This document shows positions 36,004 to 45,825 of a stretch of DNA of 64,000 bases, one piece after another. The notes under the pieces were generated by a model that did not search any database, was not told the origin of the DNA, and worked only from the letters and a program-made list of their open reading frames with translations. Source of the stretch: Streptomyces seoulensis (GTDB lineage: Bacteria; Actinomycetota; Actinomycetes; Streptomycetales; Streptomycetaceae); assembly GCF_004328625.1 (NCBI RefSeq), contig NZ_CP032229.1, forward strand, positions 1,488,001-1,552,000. The letters run 5' to 3'. The translations under genes were made by a program, and so were the position numbers. Numbering within the stretch: position 1 is the stretch's first letter; the number at the start of each line of letters is the position of its first letter.

Positions 36004-37110
36004 ATGGAGAACGTCATCCGGCCGCTGGCCGTGGTCGGCGGTGCCGTAGCGCTCACCGTGCTGCTCGGCTGGGCCACCGACCTGCTGCTGCGCAAGGCCG
36101 ACGAACGGCACGGTGAGACCCCGCTGTGGGGCCTGCTGCGCCGTTGCCGCGTCCCGTACCAGCTCGTCCTGCTCGCCGCCCTGTTCAGAGGGTCCTACGC
36201 CCAGGTGCCGTGGCTGCGCCCCCACCGGGTCGGCATCGGCCAGACCCTGACCCTGGTGCTGATCGGGTCGACCGCCTGGCTGATCATCGGCATCGCGGGC
36301 GCCGTCGTGGAGACCTCGTACAGCCGCTACGCCCGGATGCACCGGGACGCGGCGCGGGTGCGCCGGGTGCGCACCCAGGTCACGCTGATCATGCGGGTGG
36401 TGTCGGCGACGGTCGGGGTGGTCGCGGTGGCGGCGATGCTGCTGACGTTCCCGGAGATGCGCGCCGCCGGTGCCTCGCTGCTGGCCTCGGCCGGCATCCT
36501 CGGCATCGTGGCCGGTGTCGCGGCCCAGTCGACGCTGTCCAACCTGTTCGCGGGGCTGCAGATCGCCTTCGGCGACATGGTGCGCATCGGCGACACCGTG
36601 GTGGTGGACGGCGAGTGGGGCACCGTCGAGGAGATCACCCTGACCTTCCTGACGGTACGGACCTGGGACGAGCGCCGGATCACCATGCCGGTCTCCTACT
36701 TCACCTCGCGCCCGTTCGAGAACTGGTCGCGCGGCACCCCGCAGATGACCGGCACCGTCTTCTGGTACCTCGACCACAGCGCGCCGGTGGAGGCGATGCG
36801 GGAGAAGCTCCGCGACATCCTGCGCCACTGCGCCGCCTGGGACGGCCGCTCCTACGGCCTGGTGGTCACCGACACCACCCCGAACACCATCGAGGTGCGC
36901 GCCCTGGTGACCGCGAAGGACGCGGACGACATCTGGACGGTCCGGGTCACGGTCCGCGAGCAGCTCATCGCCTGGCTCTCCGCCGAGCACCCGTACGCGC
37001 TCCCCCGCGTCAACACCTCCGACGCGGTCAAGGCCCCGTACCAGATCCCGTCCCCGGACCGGTCCACCCTGCGCAAGGCGTACGACTTCCCACGCACCGG
37101 CCGGGTCTAG
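36004..37110 (+). CDS. Mechanosensitive ion channel, MscS family
   Basis: A 368-residue MscS-type channel. Three to four membrane helices occupy about residues 5-185, the last being the pore helix in GILGIVAGVAAQSTLSNLFAGLQ. The beta domain follows: IAFGDMVRIGDTVVVDGEWGTVEEITLTFLTVRTWD. Gating on membrane tension releases solutes during hypo-osmotic shock. ATG at 36004. Divergent from the hydrolase gene with 113 bases between. Confidence 0.92.
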   Translation: MENVIRPLAVVGGAVALTVLLGWATDLLLRKADERHGETPLWGLLRRCRVPYQLVLLAALFRGSYAQVPWLRPHRVGIGQTLTLVLIGSTAWLIIGIAGAVVETSYSRYARMHRDAARVRRVRTQVTLIMRVVSATVGVVAVAAMLLTFPEMRAAGASLLASAGILGIVAGVAAQSTLSNLFAGLQIAFGDMVRIGDTVVVDGEWGTVEEITLTFLTVRTWDERRITMPVSYFTSRPFENWSRGTPQMTGTVFWYLDHSAPVEAMREKLRDILRHCAAWDGRSYGLVVTDTTPNTIEVRALVTAKDADDIWTVRVTVREQLIAWLSAEHPYALPRVNTSDAVKAPYQIPSPDRSTLRKAYDFPRTGRV

Positions 37111-37134
37111 CGGACAAGAGGAGCCGGGGGCGGC

Positions 37135-38721
37135 TCAGCGCAGGCTGCGTACGTCGAGATGGCGCAGCACCCGGTCCACGATCTCCGGGTCCGCCCCCGG
37201 CTCACTGCGTGCCGCGAGCACCTCGTGGCGGGCGGCGCTCATCATCTCGGACTGGATCTGCCGCACCCGCTTCAGGCGCCGGGCCCGCTTCTCGTGGGCC
37301 TCACGGCGCTCCTCCTCGCCCATGTCGGGGCTGATGCGGATGCCGATGTCGAAGGCGCGCCGCAGCATCTGCTCGGACAGCTCCTCGGGGAGGTCCTCGA
37401 CCTGCTCGATCTCCCGCAGCTTGCGCCGGGCGGCCTTGGTCGCGCGGACCGCCAGCTCCTTCTCGAAGTCCTTCTCCCGCTCGGAGTCGGCCCGCACCCC
37501 GAGCCTGCGCACCAGCGAGGGCAGGGTGAGCCCCTGGAGCACCAGGGTGGCGATGATCACCCCGAAGGCGATGAAGACGATGATGTCCCGGTCCGGGAAG
37601 GGCCCGCCGTCCTCGGTGGTGAGCGGGACGGCGAGGGCGAGGGCCACCGAGGCCACCCCGCGCATCCCGGACCACCACATCACCACGGTCTCGCGCCAGC
37701 CGACCGGGATCTCCTCGTCGATGTCCCGCCGGGCGTGCAGCCGTTTGGTCAGCCAGGTCGCCGGCAGCAGCCAGAGCAGGCGGACCAGGATCACCACGGC
37801 CGCGACCGCCGCCGCCCACCCCAGCAGCTCACCCCAGCGGCCGGAGGCGGTACGGACGGCGTTGTGCAGTTCGAGGCCGATCAGCCCGAAGGCGACGCCG
37901 GTGACGAGGGTGTCGATGATGTCCCAGAAGGTGTGCCCGGCCAGCCGGGTCATCACGTCGTCGGCGTCGGTGGCGTACTCGGAGAGGAACAGAGCGGTGG
38001 TCAGCACCGCGAGCACGCCCGAGCCGTGCAGCTCCTCGGCGAGCACGTAGGAGGCGTAAGGCACCAGGAGGGTGAGACCGATCTGGAGGGTGGCGTCACC
38101 CAGCAGGGACATCAGTTTGTTGGCGCCCCAGCCGAGCACCAGGCCGATGACGACGGCGACGACCGCGGAGAGCACCAGGTCGAGCCCGGCCTCCCAGGGC
38201 GAGAACTCACCGCTGATCGCGGCGGCGATGGCCACGTGGTAGAGCACGATCGCGGTGACGTCGTTGAACAGCCCCTCGCCCTCCAGGATGGACACCAGAC
38301 GGCGCGGCAGGCCCAGCTGACCGGCGACGGCGGTCGCGGCGACCGGGTCCGGCGGGGCGATCAGCGCGCCCAGCGCGACGGCGGCGGCCACCGGCAGGCC
38401 CGGCACTATGGCGTGTGCGACCGCGGCCACACAGAGGGTGGTCACGAAGACCAGGGCGACGGCCAGCAGGAAGATCGGCCGGATGTTCGCCGTGAACTGC
38501 CGCCAGGAGGTGCGCCGCACGGCCGCGTAGAGCAGCGGCGGCAGCAGGGCGGGCAGGATCAGGTCGGGCGGGATGTCGACGTTGGGCACGAAGGGCAGCA
38601 CGGCGAGCACCCCGCCGAACACCGTCATCAGCACCGGCGCCGGGAGGTTGAAGTACTCGCCCACCGGCACGCTCACCAGAGCCGCCAGCAGGATCACGAA
38701 CAACAGGGCCAGCTGATCCAC
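37135..38721 (-). CDS. Na+/H+ antiporter, CPA1 family
   Basis: A 528-residue cation/proton antiporter with about 12 membrane helices. Motifs: PPLLYAAVRRTSWRQF, ALGALIAPPDPVAATAV, and ILEGEGLFNDVTAIVLYHVA (the acidic residue of the ion site), and WWSGMRGVASVALALAVPL. A charged cytoplasmic tail of about 110 residues, Arg/Glu-rich and predicted helical, ends the protein. It exchanges Na+ or K+ for protons. Start is GTG at 38719-38721. Convergent with mscS. Confidence 0.92.
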   Translation of the reverse strand: MDQLALLFVILLAALVSVPVGEYFNLPAPVLMTVFGGVLAVLPFVPNVDIPPDLILPALLPPLLYAAVRRTSWRQFTANIRPIFLLAVALVFVTTLCVAAVAHAIVPGLPVAAAVALGALIAPPDPVAATAVAGQLGLPRRLVSILEGEGLFNDVTAIVLYHVAIAAAISGEFSPWEAGLDLVLSAVVAVVIGLVLGWGANKLMSLLGDATLQIGLTLLVPYASYVLAEELHGSGVLAVLTTALFLSEYATDADDVMTRLAGHTFWDIIDTLVTGVAFGLIGLELHNAVRTASGRWGELLGWAAAVAAVVILVRLLWLLPATWLTKRLHARRDIDEEIPVGWRETVVMWWSGMRGVASVALALAVPLTTEDGGPFPDRDIIVFIAFGVIIATLVLQGLTLPSLVRRLGVRADSEREKDFEKELAVRATKAARRKLREIEQVEDLPEELSEQMLRRAFDIGIRISPDMGEEERREAHEKRARRLKRVRQIQSEMMSAARHEVLAARSEPGADPEIVDRVLRHLDVRSLR

Positions 38722-38816
38722 GTAGCGCGCTCCGGAGGTAAACGATCACCGCAAGCCTCCAGCCTGCCACGCCGGCCGGAAAAGCCCGGTCAACGGCCCG
38801 CCCTCGTACGGCAGTC

Positions 38817-39293
38817 CTACGCGGGTCCCAGCGGCCGGCGCATCGCCCGGTGGTCGATCCCGGCGTCCTGGAAACCGGGGCCGTACGCGGTGTAGCCGAG
38901 GCGCTCGTAGAACCCGAGAGCCTGGGTCTGGGCGTGCAGGTCGACGGCGGTGAGGCCGAGGTCCCGGGCCGCGTCCTCGATGGCCCGCACCAGGGCCGCG
39001 CCGACGCCGAGGCCGCGCGCCCGCCGGGTCACCGCGAGCCGGCCCAGCGAGCCCACCGAGGCGTCCCCGCCGGTCTTGCCCGCAACCGCCGCGCCGTGCA
39101 GCAGCCGGCCGGTGCCGAGCGGTATGCCGTCCGCGCCGGTGGCCAGCACGTGCAGGGCGGTGGCGTCGTGGGCGTCGTACTCGATGTCCTCGGGCACGCC
39201 CTGCTCGCCGACGAAGACCTCCTTGCGGACCGCGAAGCACGCCTCACGGTCGGCGGGGTCCTCGGCGATCCGGACGGTGTACGGCGCGCTCAC
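38817..39293 (-). CDS. GNAT family N-acetyltransferase
   Basis: A 158-residue acetyltransferase of the ElaA-like group. Acetyl-CoA loop: [23 protein letters not shown] (R-x-x-G-x-G/A pattern). Other motifs: [25 protein letters not shown] and [23 protein letters not shown]. Start is GTG at 39291-39293, overlapping the rluD stop as GTGA. Substrate unknown. Confidence 0.9.
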   Translation of the reverse strand: MSAPYTVRIAEDPADREACFAVRKEVFVGEQGVPEDIEYDAHDATALHVLATGADGIPLGTGRLLHGAAVAGKTGGDASVGSLGRLAVTRRARGLGVGAALVRAIEDAARDLGLTAVDLHAQTQALGFYERLGYTAYGPGFQDAGIDHRAMRRPLGPA

Positions 39294-40234
39294 GCGTACG
39301 TCTCCTCGCGGACCCGGTCGAGGGCGCGGCTGAGGTCCTCGGGGTAGTCGCTCTCGAACTCGACCCACTGGCCGTCCGCCGGGTGCTCGAAGCCGAGCCG
39401 CACCGCGTGCAGCCACTGGCGCTCCAGCATGAGGCGCTTGGCGAGCGTGGGGTCGGCGCCGTAGGTCAGGTCGCCGACGCAGGGGTGGCGGTGGGCGGCC
39501 ATGTGGACGCGGATCTGGTGGGTGCGGCCCGTCTCCAGCTTCACGTCCAGCAGGGAGGCGGAGCGGAACGCCTCGATGAGGTCGTAGTGCGTCACCGAGG
39601 GCTTGCCCTCGGCGGTGACGGCCCACTTGTAGTCGTGCTGGGGGTGGCGGCCGATGGGGGCGTCGATCGTGCCGCTGGTCGGGTCTGGGTGGCCCTGGAC
39701 CAGGGTGTGGTAGCGCTTGTCGACCGTGCGCTCCTTGAACTGGCGCTTGAGCGAGGTGTAGGCGCGCTCGGACTTGGCGACCACCATCAGGCCGGAGGTG
39801 CCCACGTCCAGCCGGTGCACGATGCCCTGGCGCTCGGCCGCGCCCGAGGTGGAGATCCGGTACCCGGCGGCGGCGAGACCGCCGATGACGGTGGTGCCGG
39901 TCCAGCCGGGCGAGGGGTGCGCGGCCACGCCGACGGGCTTGACGATCACGACCACGTCGTCGTCGTCGTAGACGATCTCCATGCCCTCGACCGGCTCGGC
40001 GACGATCTGCACCGGGGCGGGTGCCTGCGGCATCTCCACCTCCAGCCAGGCGCCGCCGTGCACGCGCTCGGACTTGCCGACCACGGCGCCGTCGACCTGG
40101 ACCTTGCCGGCCGCGGCCAGCTCGGCCGCCTTCGTGCGGGAGAAGCCGAACATCCGGGAGATGGCGGCGTCGACGCGCTCGCCCTCCAGGCCGTCGGGCA
40201 CGGGCAGGGTTCGGATCTCGGGAAACGTGCTCAC
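39290..40234 (-). CDS. rluD: 23S rRNA pseudouridine synthase, RluD-type
   Basis: A 314-residue RluA/RluD-family synthase that makes pseudouridines in 23S rRNA. N-terminal S4 domain ([24 protein letters not shown]). Catalytic motif: [19 protein letters not shown] with the active-site Asp; further [23 protein letters not shown]. Start is GTG at 40232-40234. Gene follows lspA, 67 bases apart, with GNAT overlapping its end. The precise RluD versus RluA/C specificity cannot be fixed from sequence. Confidence 0.93.
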   Translation of the reverse strand: MSTFPEIRTLPVPDGLEGERVDAAISRMFGFSRTKAAELAAAGKVQVDGAVVGKSERVHGGAWLEVEMPQAPAPVQIVAEPVEGMEIVYDDDDVVVIVKPVGVAAHPSPGWTGTTVIGGLAAAGYRISTSGAAERQGIVHRLDVGTSGLMVVAKSERAYTSLKRQFKERTVDKRYHTLVQGHPDPTSGTIDAPIGRHPQHDYKWAVTAEGKPSVTHYDLIEAFRSASLLDVKLETGRTHQIRVHMAAHRHPCVGDLTYGADPTLAKRLMLERQWLHAVRLGFEHPADGQWVEFESDYPEDLSRALDRVREETYA

Positions 40235-40301
40235 CCGTCGAGTATGACGGACGGCCCGCACGGCACCGACCGAGCCTGTGGAAAACCCGGGCGGAGGCCC
40301 G

Positions 40302-40874
40302 TCAGTCCTTGTGGACGGTGCCGTCCGGGTCCAGGCCGCGGAAGGAGAGCAGCACGATCAGGATGCCGCCGCAGACGATCGCGGAGTCCGCCAGGTTGAA
40401 CACGGCGAAGCCGCGGGGCGCGATGAAGTCGACGACCTCGCCCTGGAAGACGCCGGGGGCGCGGAAGATCCGGTCGGTGAGGTTGCCGAGGGCGCCGCCG
40501 AGCAGCAGGCCGAGCGCGACGGCCCAGGGGAAGCTGTAGAGCTTGCGGGAGAGCCGGACGATGACCACGATCACGGCGACGGCGATCACCGTGAAGATGA
40601 TCGTGAAGGCCGCGCCGAAGCCGAAGGCGGCACCGGGGTTGCGGATGGCGTGCAACTCCAGGAGGTCGCCGACCAGCTGGATCGGCGCGTGGTGCTCCAG
40701 CTTCGCCACCACCAGCAGCTTGCTGCCGAGGTCGAGGGCGTAGGCGAACGCGGCCACCGCGAAGAGCACGGCGATCCGGCGTCCCCGCCCGGTCCGGGGC
40801 GCGGGGGCGCTCGCCCGCTCTCCGCTGTCCTCCGGAGTGTCCGGCGTACCGATGATGCGCTCCGCCTCTGCCAC
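40302..40874 (-). CDS. lspA: Signal peptidase II (lipoprotein)
   Basis: A 190-residue prolipoprotein signal peptidase with four membrane helices. The two catalytic aspartates are in [10 protein letters not shown] and [12 protein letters not shown]; also NPGAAFGFG is the conserved loop. A long polar N-terminal extension (about 30 residues) is typical of actinobacteria. Start is GTG at 40872-40874. Next lipoprotein step after lgt at the left edge. Confidence 0.97.
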   Translation of the reverse strand: MAEAERIIGTPDTPEDSGERASAPAPRTGRGRRIAVLFAVAAFAYALDLGSKLLVVAKLEHHAPIQLVGDLLELHAIRNPGAAFGFGAAFTIIFTVIAVAVIVVIVRLSRKLYSFPWAVALGLLLGGALGNLTDRIFRAPGVFQGEVVDFIAPRGFAVFNLADSAIVCGGILIVLLSFRGLDPDGTVHKD

Positions 40875-40953
40875 GTGAGTCCCTCAACCTAGGTGCCTGA
40901 CTGAAGGAGAGAGTACGACACGCCCCCGGCGGTGGCAGAGAGCGGACCCGAGG

Positions 40954-41964
40954 TCAGGAGCGGCGTTCCTGCTTCTGCTTGCACTCCACGCACAGGGTGG
41001 CCCGGGGGAACGCCTGCATGCGGGCCTTGCCGATGGGGTTGCCGCAGTTCTCGCACAGACCGTAGGTGCCCGCGTCCATCCGCTCCAGGGCGCGCTCGGT
41101 CTGGCTGAGCATCTCGCGCGCGTTGGCGGCCAGGGCCAGCTCGTGCTCGCGGGTGATGTTCTTGCTGCCGGTGTCGGCCTCGTCGTCACCGGCGCCGTCC
41201 GCCGAGTCGCGCATCATGCCGACCAGGGACGCCTCCGACGTGGAGATCTCGGTGCCGAGCCGGTCCGCCTCTGCGGCCAGTTCCGCGCGCGCCTCGGCGG
41301 CCTCCTCCGGGGTCCAGGGGTCCTCGCCGGGACGTACGGCCAGGTCACCGGGTTCCGCGGCGATCAGGCGCGTGCCCGGCAGGGCGCCGCCGTCCGCCGT
41401 GGCCGTGCCAGGAGTCTTCTTCGCTACCACTCTCGTGGCTCCCGTCTTGTCGGCCGTGCTCTTCCCGGCCGCCTGCTCGGCGACCGTCTTCTTCGCGGGC
41501 GCCTTCTGAGCCGCGGTCTTCCTGGTGGCGCTCTTCTTGGCGACCGCCTTCTTGCCCGCCGTCTTCTTGGCGGCGAGCTTCTTGGCGGGCGTCTTGGCGG
41601 GCGTCTTCTCGGCGGCGGCCGTGGAGGCCGTCTTCTTGGCCGCGGTCTTCCTGGTGGCCGGCTTCTTCGCCGCCGTCTTCCCGGCCGCCGTGCCCTGCGG
41701 GGTGGCCGCCTCGGCGGCGGTGGCCTCGGGGGCCGTCTTCCCTGGAGTCACCGTCTCGCCGCCCGTCTGCTCACCGGCCGCCGGCCCGGCGGACGTCCTC
41801 TTGGTCGTGGTCGTCTTCTTCTTCGCGGCGGGCGCACTCTTCTCACCTGCGGCTTTCTTCCGTGCGGCGCCCGCGTCGGCCGCCTGGTCCGTCTTTTTCG
41901 GCCGCCCGCTCCCCTTTCCCGGCGGAGTTCCCGCCGAACCGCCGGAGGTCTTCTTCGCCACCAT
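40954..41964 (-). CDS. DksA/TraR zinc-finger protein with histone-H1-like tail
   Basis: A 336-residue protein of two unlike parts. Residues 30-185 are almost only Lys, Ala, Thr and Pro with repeats such as KTAAKK and PAKK, like the C-terminal tail of histone H1. Residues 215-336 are a DksA/TraR domain with coiled coil and C4 zinc finger: Cys304, Cys307, Cys325, Cys328 in YGLCENCGNPIGK and RATLCVECKQKQ. DksA proteins act in the secondary channel of RNA polymerase; the tail would bind DNA. ATG at 41962-41964 follows GAAGGGG. Located upstream of lspA. Confidence 0.88.
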   Translation of the reverse strand: MVAKKTSGGSAGTPPGKGSGRPKKTDQAADAGAARKKAAGEKSAPAAKKKTTTTKRTSAGPAAGEQTGGETVTPGKTAPEATAAEAATPQGTAAGKTAAKKPATRKTAAKKTASTAAAEKTPAKTPAKKLAAKKTAGKKAVAKKSATRKTAAQKAPAKKTVAEQAAGKSTADKTGATRVVAKKTPGTATADGGALPGTRLIAAEPGDLAVRPGEDPWTPEEAAEARAELAAEADRLGTEISTSEASLVGMMRDSADGAGDDEADTGSKNITREHELALAANAREMLSQTERALERMDAGTYGLCENCGNPIGKARMQAFPRATLCVECKQKQERRS

Positions 41965-42223
41965 GGCCGGGACCCCTTCACATAAGTGAGATTGCAGGCG
42001 AATCGTGCTGGGACGATAAATCGACTTGGGTCCCGCGGCAACGGGGCACGCCGCCCGATTCGCCCGCCCCGCGCCCCCCGCGCAGCAGACCTGCATCCGT
42101 TGTGCCCAGCTCCCCGGCCCGTAACCCGTCACTCCCGCCCCGCCGCCGTTCGGGTCACCCCGGCCGGCCCGGAAAAGCGGTCGGCCGCTGTCCGCGCGGC
42201 GCCGTACACTGGGCGGAGCGAGA

Positions 42224-42504
42224 AGCGTGGATGGGGACGAGTAGCGTCGTAACGCAGCCCAGAGCGAGCCGGGGTCGGTGGAAGCCCGGTGGCGAGCGCG
42301 ATGTGAAGATCACCCCGGAGCCGCCGGAGGAAAGCCCCCTGGGGCGAGTAGAACCGGCTTCGCGACCCCAATGAGGGGGCTCACCGCCGGACGGACCCCG
42401 GTGGCGGGCCAAGGAGGGTGGTACCGCGGGAGCGCGCCGCACACGGCGTGAACAGGAAGAACGCTCTCGTCCCTCCGACGGAAGGCAGCAAGTTCCGTTG
42501 GAGG
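42224..42504 (+). promoter_or_regulatory. T-box riboswitch upstream of ileS, translational type
   Basis: The T-box sequence TGGTACCGCG is at 42419-42428. Stem I region (about 42224-42340) holds a likely isoleucine specifier ATC in GTGAAGATCACC near 42311. The SD GGAGG (42500-42504) pairs in a 12-bp sequestrator: 42472-42483 with 42493-42504. The alternative antisequestrator joins GGAGGG (42413-42418) to CCCTCC (42471-42476). Uncharged tRNA-Ile would stabilise the second form and open translation. Nothing is recognised in 41965-42200 except the ileS promoter region. Confidence 0.92.
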
Positions 42505-42514
42505 ATGCTCGCAG

Positions 42515-45500
42515 ATGACAGCGCCGACGTACCGCCAGGTGCCCGCCCAGGTCGACCTGCCCGCGCTTGAGCACGCCGTGCTCGACTTCTGGCGCGATCA
42601 GAAGATCTTCGCCAAGACCCTGGAGCAGTCCGAGGGCCGCCCCGAGTGGGTGTTCTACGAGGGCCCGCCGACCGCCAACGGCATGCCGGGCGCCCACCAC
42701 ATCGAGGCCCGCGTCTTCAAGGACGTCTTCCCCCGCTTCCGCACCATGCGCGGCTACCACGTCGGCCGCAAGGCCGGCTGGGACTGCCACGGCCTGCCGG
42801 TCGAGCTGGCCGTGGAGAAGGAGCTGGGCTTCTCCGGCAAGAAGGACATCGAGGCGTACGGCATCGCCGAGTTCAACGCCAAGTGCCGCGAGTCGGTGAC
42901 CCGGCACACGGACGCCTTCGCCGAGCTGACGACCCGCATGGGGTACTGGACGGACCTCGAGGACCCGTACCGCACGATGGACCCCGAGTACATCGACTCG
43001 GTGTGGTGGTCGCTGAAGCAGATCTTCGACAAGGGCCTGCTGGTCCAGGACCACCGTGTCGCCCCCTGGTGCCCCCGCTGCGGCACCGGCCTGTCCGACC
43101 ACGAGCTGGCCCAGGGCTACGAGACGGTCGTCGACCCCTCCGTCTACGTCCGCTTCCCGCTCACCTCCGGCCCGCTGGCCGGCGAGGCGTCCCTGCTGGT
43201 GTGGACGACGACCCCGTGGACCCTGGTGTCCAACACGGCCGTCGCCGCCCACCCGGACGTCACCTACGTCGTCGCCACCGACGGCACGGAGAAGGTCGTC
43301 GTCGCCGAGCCGCTGCTCGGCAAGGCGCTCGGCGAGGGCTGGGAGCCCACCGGCGAGTCCTTCACCGGCGCCGAGATGGAGCGCTGGACCTACCAGCGCC
43401 CCTTCGAGCTTGTCGAGTTCCCCGAGCCCGCGCACTACGTGGTCAACGCGGAGTACGTCACCACCGAGGACGGCACCGGTCTGGTCCACCAGTCCCCCGC
43501 CTTCGGCGAGGACGACCTCAAGGTCTGCCGCGCCTACGGCCTGCCGGTGATCAACCCGGTCCGCCCGGACGGCACCTTCGAGGAGGACGTCCCGCTCGTC
43601 GGCGGCGTCTTCTTCAAGAAGGCCGACGAGCGGCTCACCGAGGACCTGCGCGAGCGCGGCCTGCTCTTCCGCCACCTGCCCTACGAGCACAGCTACCCGC
43701 ACTGCTGGCGCTGCCACACCGCGCTGCTGTACTACGCCCAGCCGTCCTGGTACATCCGCACCACCGCCGTCAAGGACCGGATGCTCGCGGAGAACGAGGG
43801 CACCAACTGGTTCCCGGAGACCGTCAAGCACGGCCGCTTCGGCGACTGGCTGAGCAACAACATCGACTGGGCGCTCTCCCGCAACCGCTACTGGGGCACC
43901 CCGCTGCCCGTCTGGCGCTGCGACGACGACCACCTCACGGTCGTCGGCTCCCGCGCCGAGCTGAGCGAGCTGACCGGCACCGACCAGTCGGGCCTGGACC
44001 CGCACCGCCCCTACATCGACGCGGTGACCTTCCCCTGCCCGCAGTGCGGCGACACCGCCACCCGCGTGCCGGAGGTCATCGACGCCTGGTACGACTCGGG
44101 TTCGATGCCGTTCGCGCAGTGGGGCTACCCGCACAAGAACAAGGAGCTGTTCGAGAGCCGGTACCCGGCACAGTTCATCTCCGAGGCCATCGACCAGACC
44201 CGCGGCTGGTTCTACACCCTGATGGCGATCGGCACCCTGGTGTTCGACGAGTCCTCCTACGAGAACGTCGTGTGCCTCGGCCACATCCTCGCCGAGGACG
44301 GCCGCAAGATGTCCAAGCACCTGGGCAACACCCTGGAGCCCATCCCGCTGATGGACCAGCACGGCGCGGACGCGGTGCGCTGGTTCATGGCGGCCGGCGG
44401 CTCCCCCTGGGCGGCCCGCCGGGTCGGCCACGGCACCATCCAGGAGGTCGTCCGCAAGACGCTCCTCACCTACTGGAACACCGTCGCCTTCCAGGCCCTG
44501 TACGCCCGCACCGCCGGCTGGGCCCCCAGCGAGGCGGACCCGGCCCCGGCCGACCGCCCGCTGCTGGACCGCTGGCTGCTGTCCGAACTCCACGCCCTCA
44601 CCGACCAGGTGACGAAGGCGCTGGAGGCGTACGACACCCAGCGCGCCGGCAAGCTGCTCTCCGCGTTCGTGGACGACCTGTCCAACTGGTACGTGCGCCG
44701 TTCGCGCCGCCGGTTCTGGCAGGGCGACAAGGCCGCGCTGCGCACGCTGCACGAGGTGGTCGGGACGGTCACCCAGCTCATGGCGCCGATCACTCCGTTC
44801 ATCGCCGAGCGGGTCTGGCAGGACCTGATCGTGCCCGTCACCCCGGACGCCCCGGAGTCGGTCCACCTCTCCGCATGGCCGGAGGCCGACCTGTCGGCGA
44901 TCGACCCGGAGCTGTCCCGGCAGATGGCGCTGGTCCGGCGGCTGGTCGAGCTGGGCCGCGCCACGCGTGCCGAGTCGGGCGTGAAGACGCGTCAGCCGCT
45001 GTCCCGCGCGCTGGTCGGCGTGGCCGGCTTCGACGCCCTCGACGCGGAGCTGCGCGCGCAGATCACCGAGGAGCTGAACGTCGAGTCCCTGGCCTCGCTG
45101 TCCGAGGTCGGCGGCTCGCTCGTGGACACCACGGCCAAGGCCAACTTCCGGGCGCTGGGCAAGCGTTTCGGCAAGCGGGTGCAGGACGTGGCCAAGGCGG
45201 TCGCCGCCGCCGACGCCGCCGCGCTGTCCCTCGCGCTGCGCGAGGGCACGGCCTCGGTGGAGGTCGACGGGGAGACGGTGACGCTCGCCCCGGACGAGGT
45301 GATCATCACGGAGACGCCGCGTGAGGGCTGGTCGGTGGCTTCCGACTCCGGTGCGACGGTGGCGCTCGACCTGGAGATCACGGAGGAGCTGCGGCAGGCG
45401 GGGCTCGCCCGCGATGCCATCCGGCTGATCCAGGAGGCCCGCAAGAACAGTGGGCTGGACGTGGCGGACCGGATCGCGCTGCGCTGGTCGGCTGCGGAGC

Positions 45501-45652
45501 CGGCGGTGGCCGCCGCCCTGGCCGAGCACTCCGGGCTGATCTCGGAGGAGGTTCTCGCCACGGACTTCGCCCAGGGCGACGGTGACGAGACCTTCGGAGA
45601 GGCGTTCACGGACGAGGGGCTGTCCCTGACGTTCCGTCTGCGCAAGGCGTAA
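42515..45652 (+). CDS. ileS: Isoleucyl-tRNA synthetase, type 2
   Basis: A 1045-residue class I synthetase of the eukaryote-like (IleRS2) type. In place of HIGH the motif is GAHH (residues 59-62, in ANGMPGAHHIEARVFKD). KMSKH is at 598-602 in EDGRKMSKHLGNTLEP. The CP1 editing domain (WTTTPWTLVSNTAVA, HPDVTYVV...) is present. An altered GxHH signature in IleRS2 has been reported with very high mupirocin resistance. A T-box leader controls translation. ATG at 42515. Two terminators follow. Confidence 0.97.
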   Translation: MTAPTYRQVPAQVDLPALEHAVLDFWRDQKIFAKTLEQSEGRPEWVFYEGPPTANGMPGAHHIEARVFKDVFPRFRTMRGYHVGRKAGWDCHGLPVELAVEKELGFSGKKDIEAYGIAEFNAKCRESVTRHTDAFAELTTRMGYWTDLEDPYRTMDPEYIDSVWWSLKQIFDKGLLVQDHRVAPWCPRCGTGLSDHELAQGYETVVDPSVYVRFPLTSGPLAGEASLLVWTTTPWTLVSNTAVAAHPDVTYVVATDGTEKVVVAEPLLGKALGEGWEPTGESFTGAEMERWTYQRPFELVEFPEPAHYVVNAEYVTTEDGTGLVHQSPAFGEDDLKVCRAYGLPVINPVRPDGTFEEDVPLVGGVFFKKADERLTEDLRERGLLFRHLPYEHSYPHCWRCHTALLYYAQPSWYIRTTAVKDRMLAENEGTNWFPETVKHGRFGDWLSNNIDWALSRNRYWGTPLPVWRCDDDHLTVVGSRAELSELTGTDQSGLDPHRPYIDAVTFPCPQCGDTATRVPEVIDAWYDSGSMPFAQWGYPHKNKELFESRYPAQFISEAIDQTRGWFYTLMAIGTLVFDESSYENVVCLGHILAEDGRKMSKHLGNTLEPIPLMDQHGADAVRWFMAAGGSPWAARRVGHGTIQEVVRKTLLTYWNTVAFQALYARTAGWAPSEADPAPADRPLLDRWLLSELHALTDQVTKALEAYDTQRAGKLLSAFVDDLSNWYVRRSRRRFWQGDKAALRTLHEVVGTVTQLMAPITPFIAERVWQDLIVPVTPDAPESVHLSAWPEADLSAIDPELSRQMALVRRLVELGRATRAESGVKTRQPLSRALVGVAGFDALDAELRAQITEELNVESLASLSEVGGSLVDTTAKANFRALGKRFGKRVQDVAKAVAAADAAALSLALREGTASVEVDGETVTLAPDEVIITETPREGWSVASDSGATVALDLEITEELRQAGLARDAIRLIQEARKNSGLDVADRIALRWSAAEPAVAAALAEHSGLISEEVLATDFAQGDGDETFGEAFTDEGLSLTFRLRKA

Positions 45653-45667
45653 CACTCGGCATTCAGT

Positions 45668-45697
45668 GACGGCGGCTCCCGGTGGGGAGCCGCCGTC
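45668..45697 (+). terminator. ileS terminator
   Basis: Perfect 13-bp arms GACGGCGGCTCCC (45668-45680) and GGGAGCCGCCGTC (45685-45697), 4-base loop GGTG, 16 bases after the ileS stop. Confidence 0.8.
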
Positions 45698-45743
45698 GCT
45701 GGTTCCAGGCCGAGATCGTCAACCCCCTGCAACACGCGTAAAA

Positions 45744-45781
45744 CAGGGCGGCCCCCGGACTCAAGTCCGGGGGCCGCCCTG
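45744..45781. terminator. Second hairpin between ileS and divIVA
   Basis: Arms 45744-45761 and 45764-45781 (CAGGGCGGCCCCCGGACT and its complement) match perfectly; the real loop is 4-6 bases. It lies 45 bases after divIVA, which converges on ileS, so it likely stops divIVA transcripts and is a backup for ileS. Confidence 0.8.
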
Positions 45782-45825
45782 AACGCTGCCGACGCCTGTG
45801 GCGTACTACAGGCCGTGCGCGGCCG

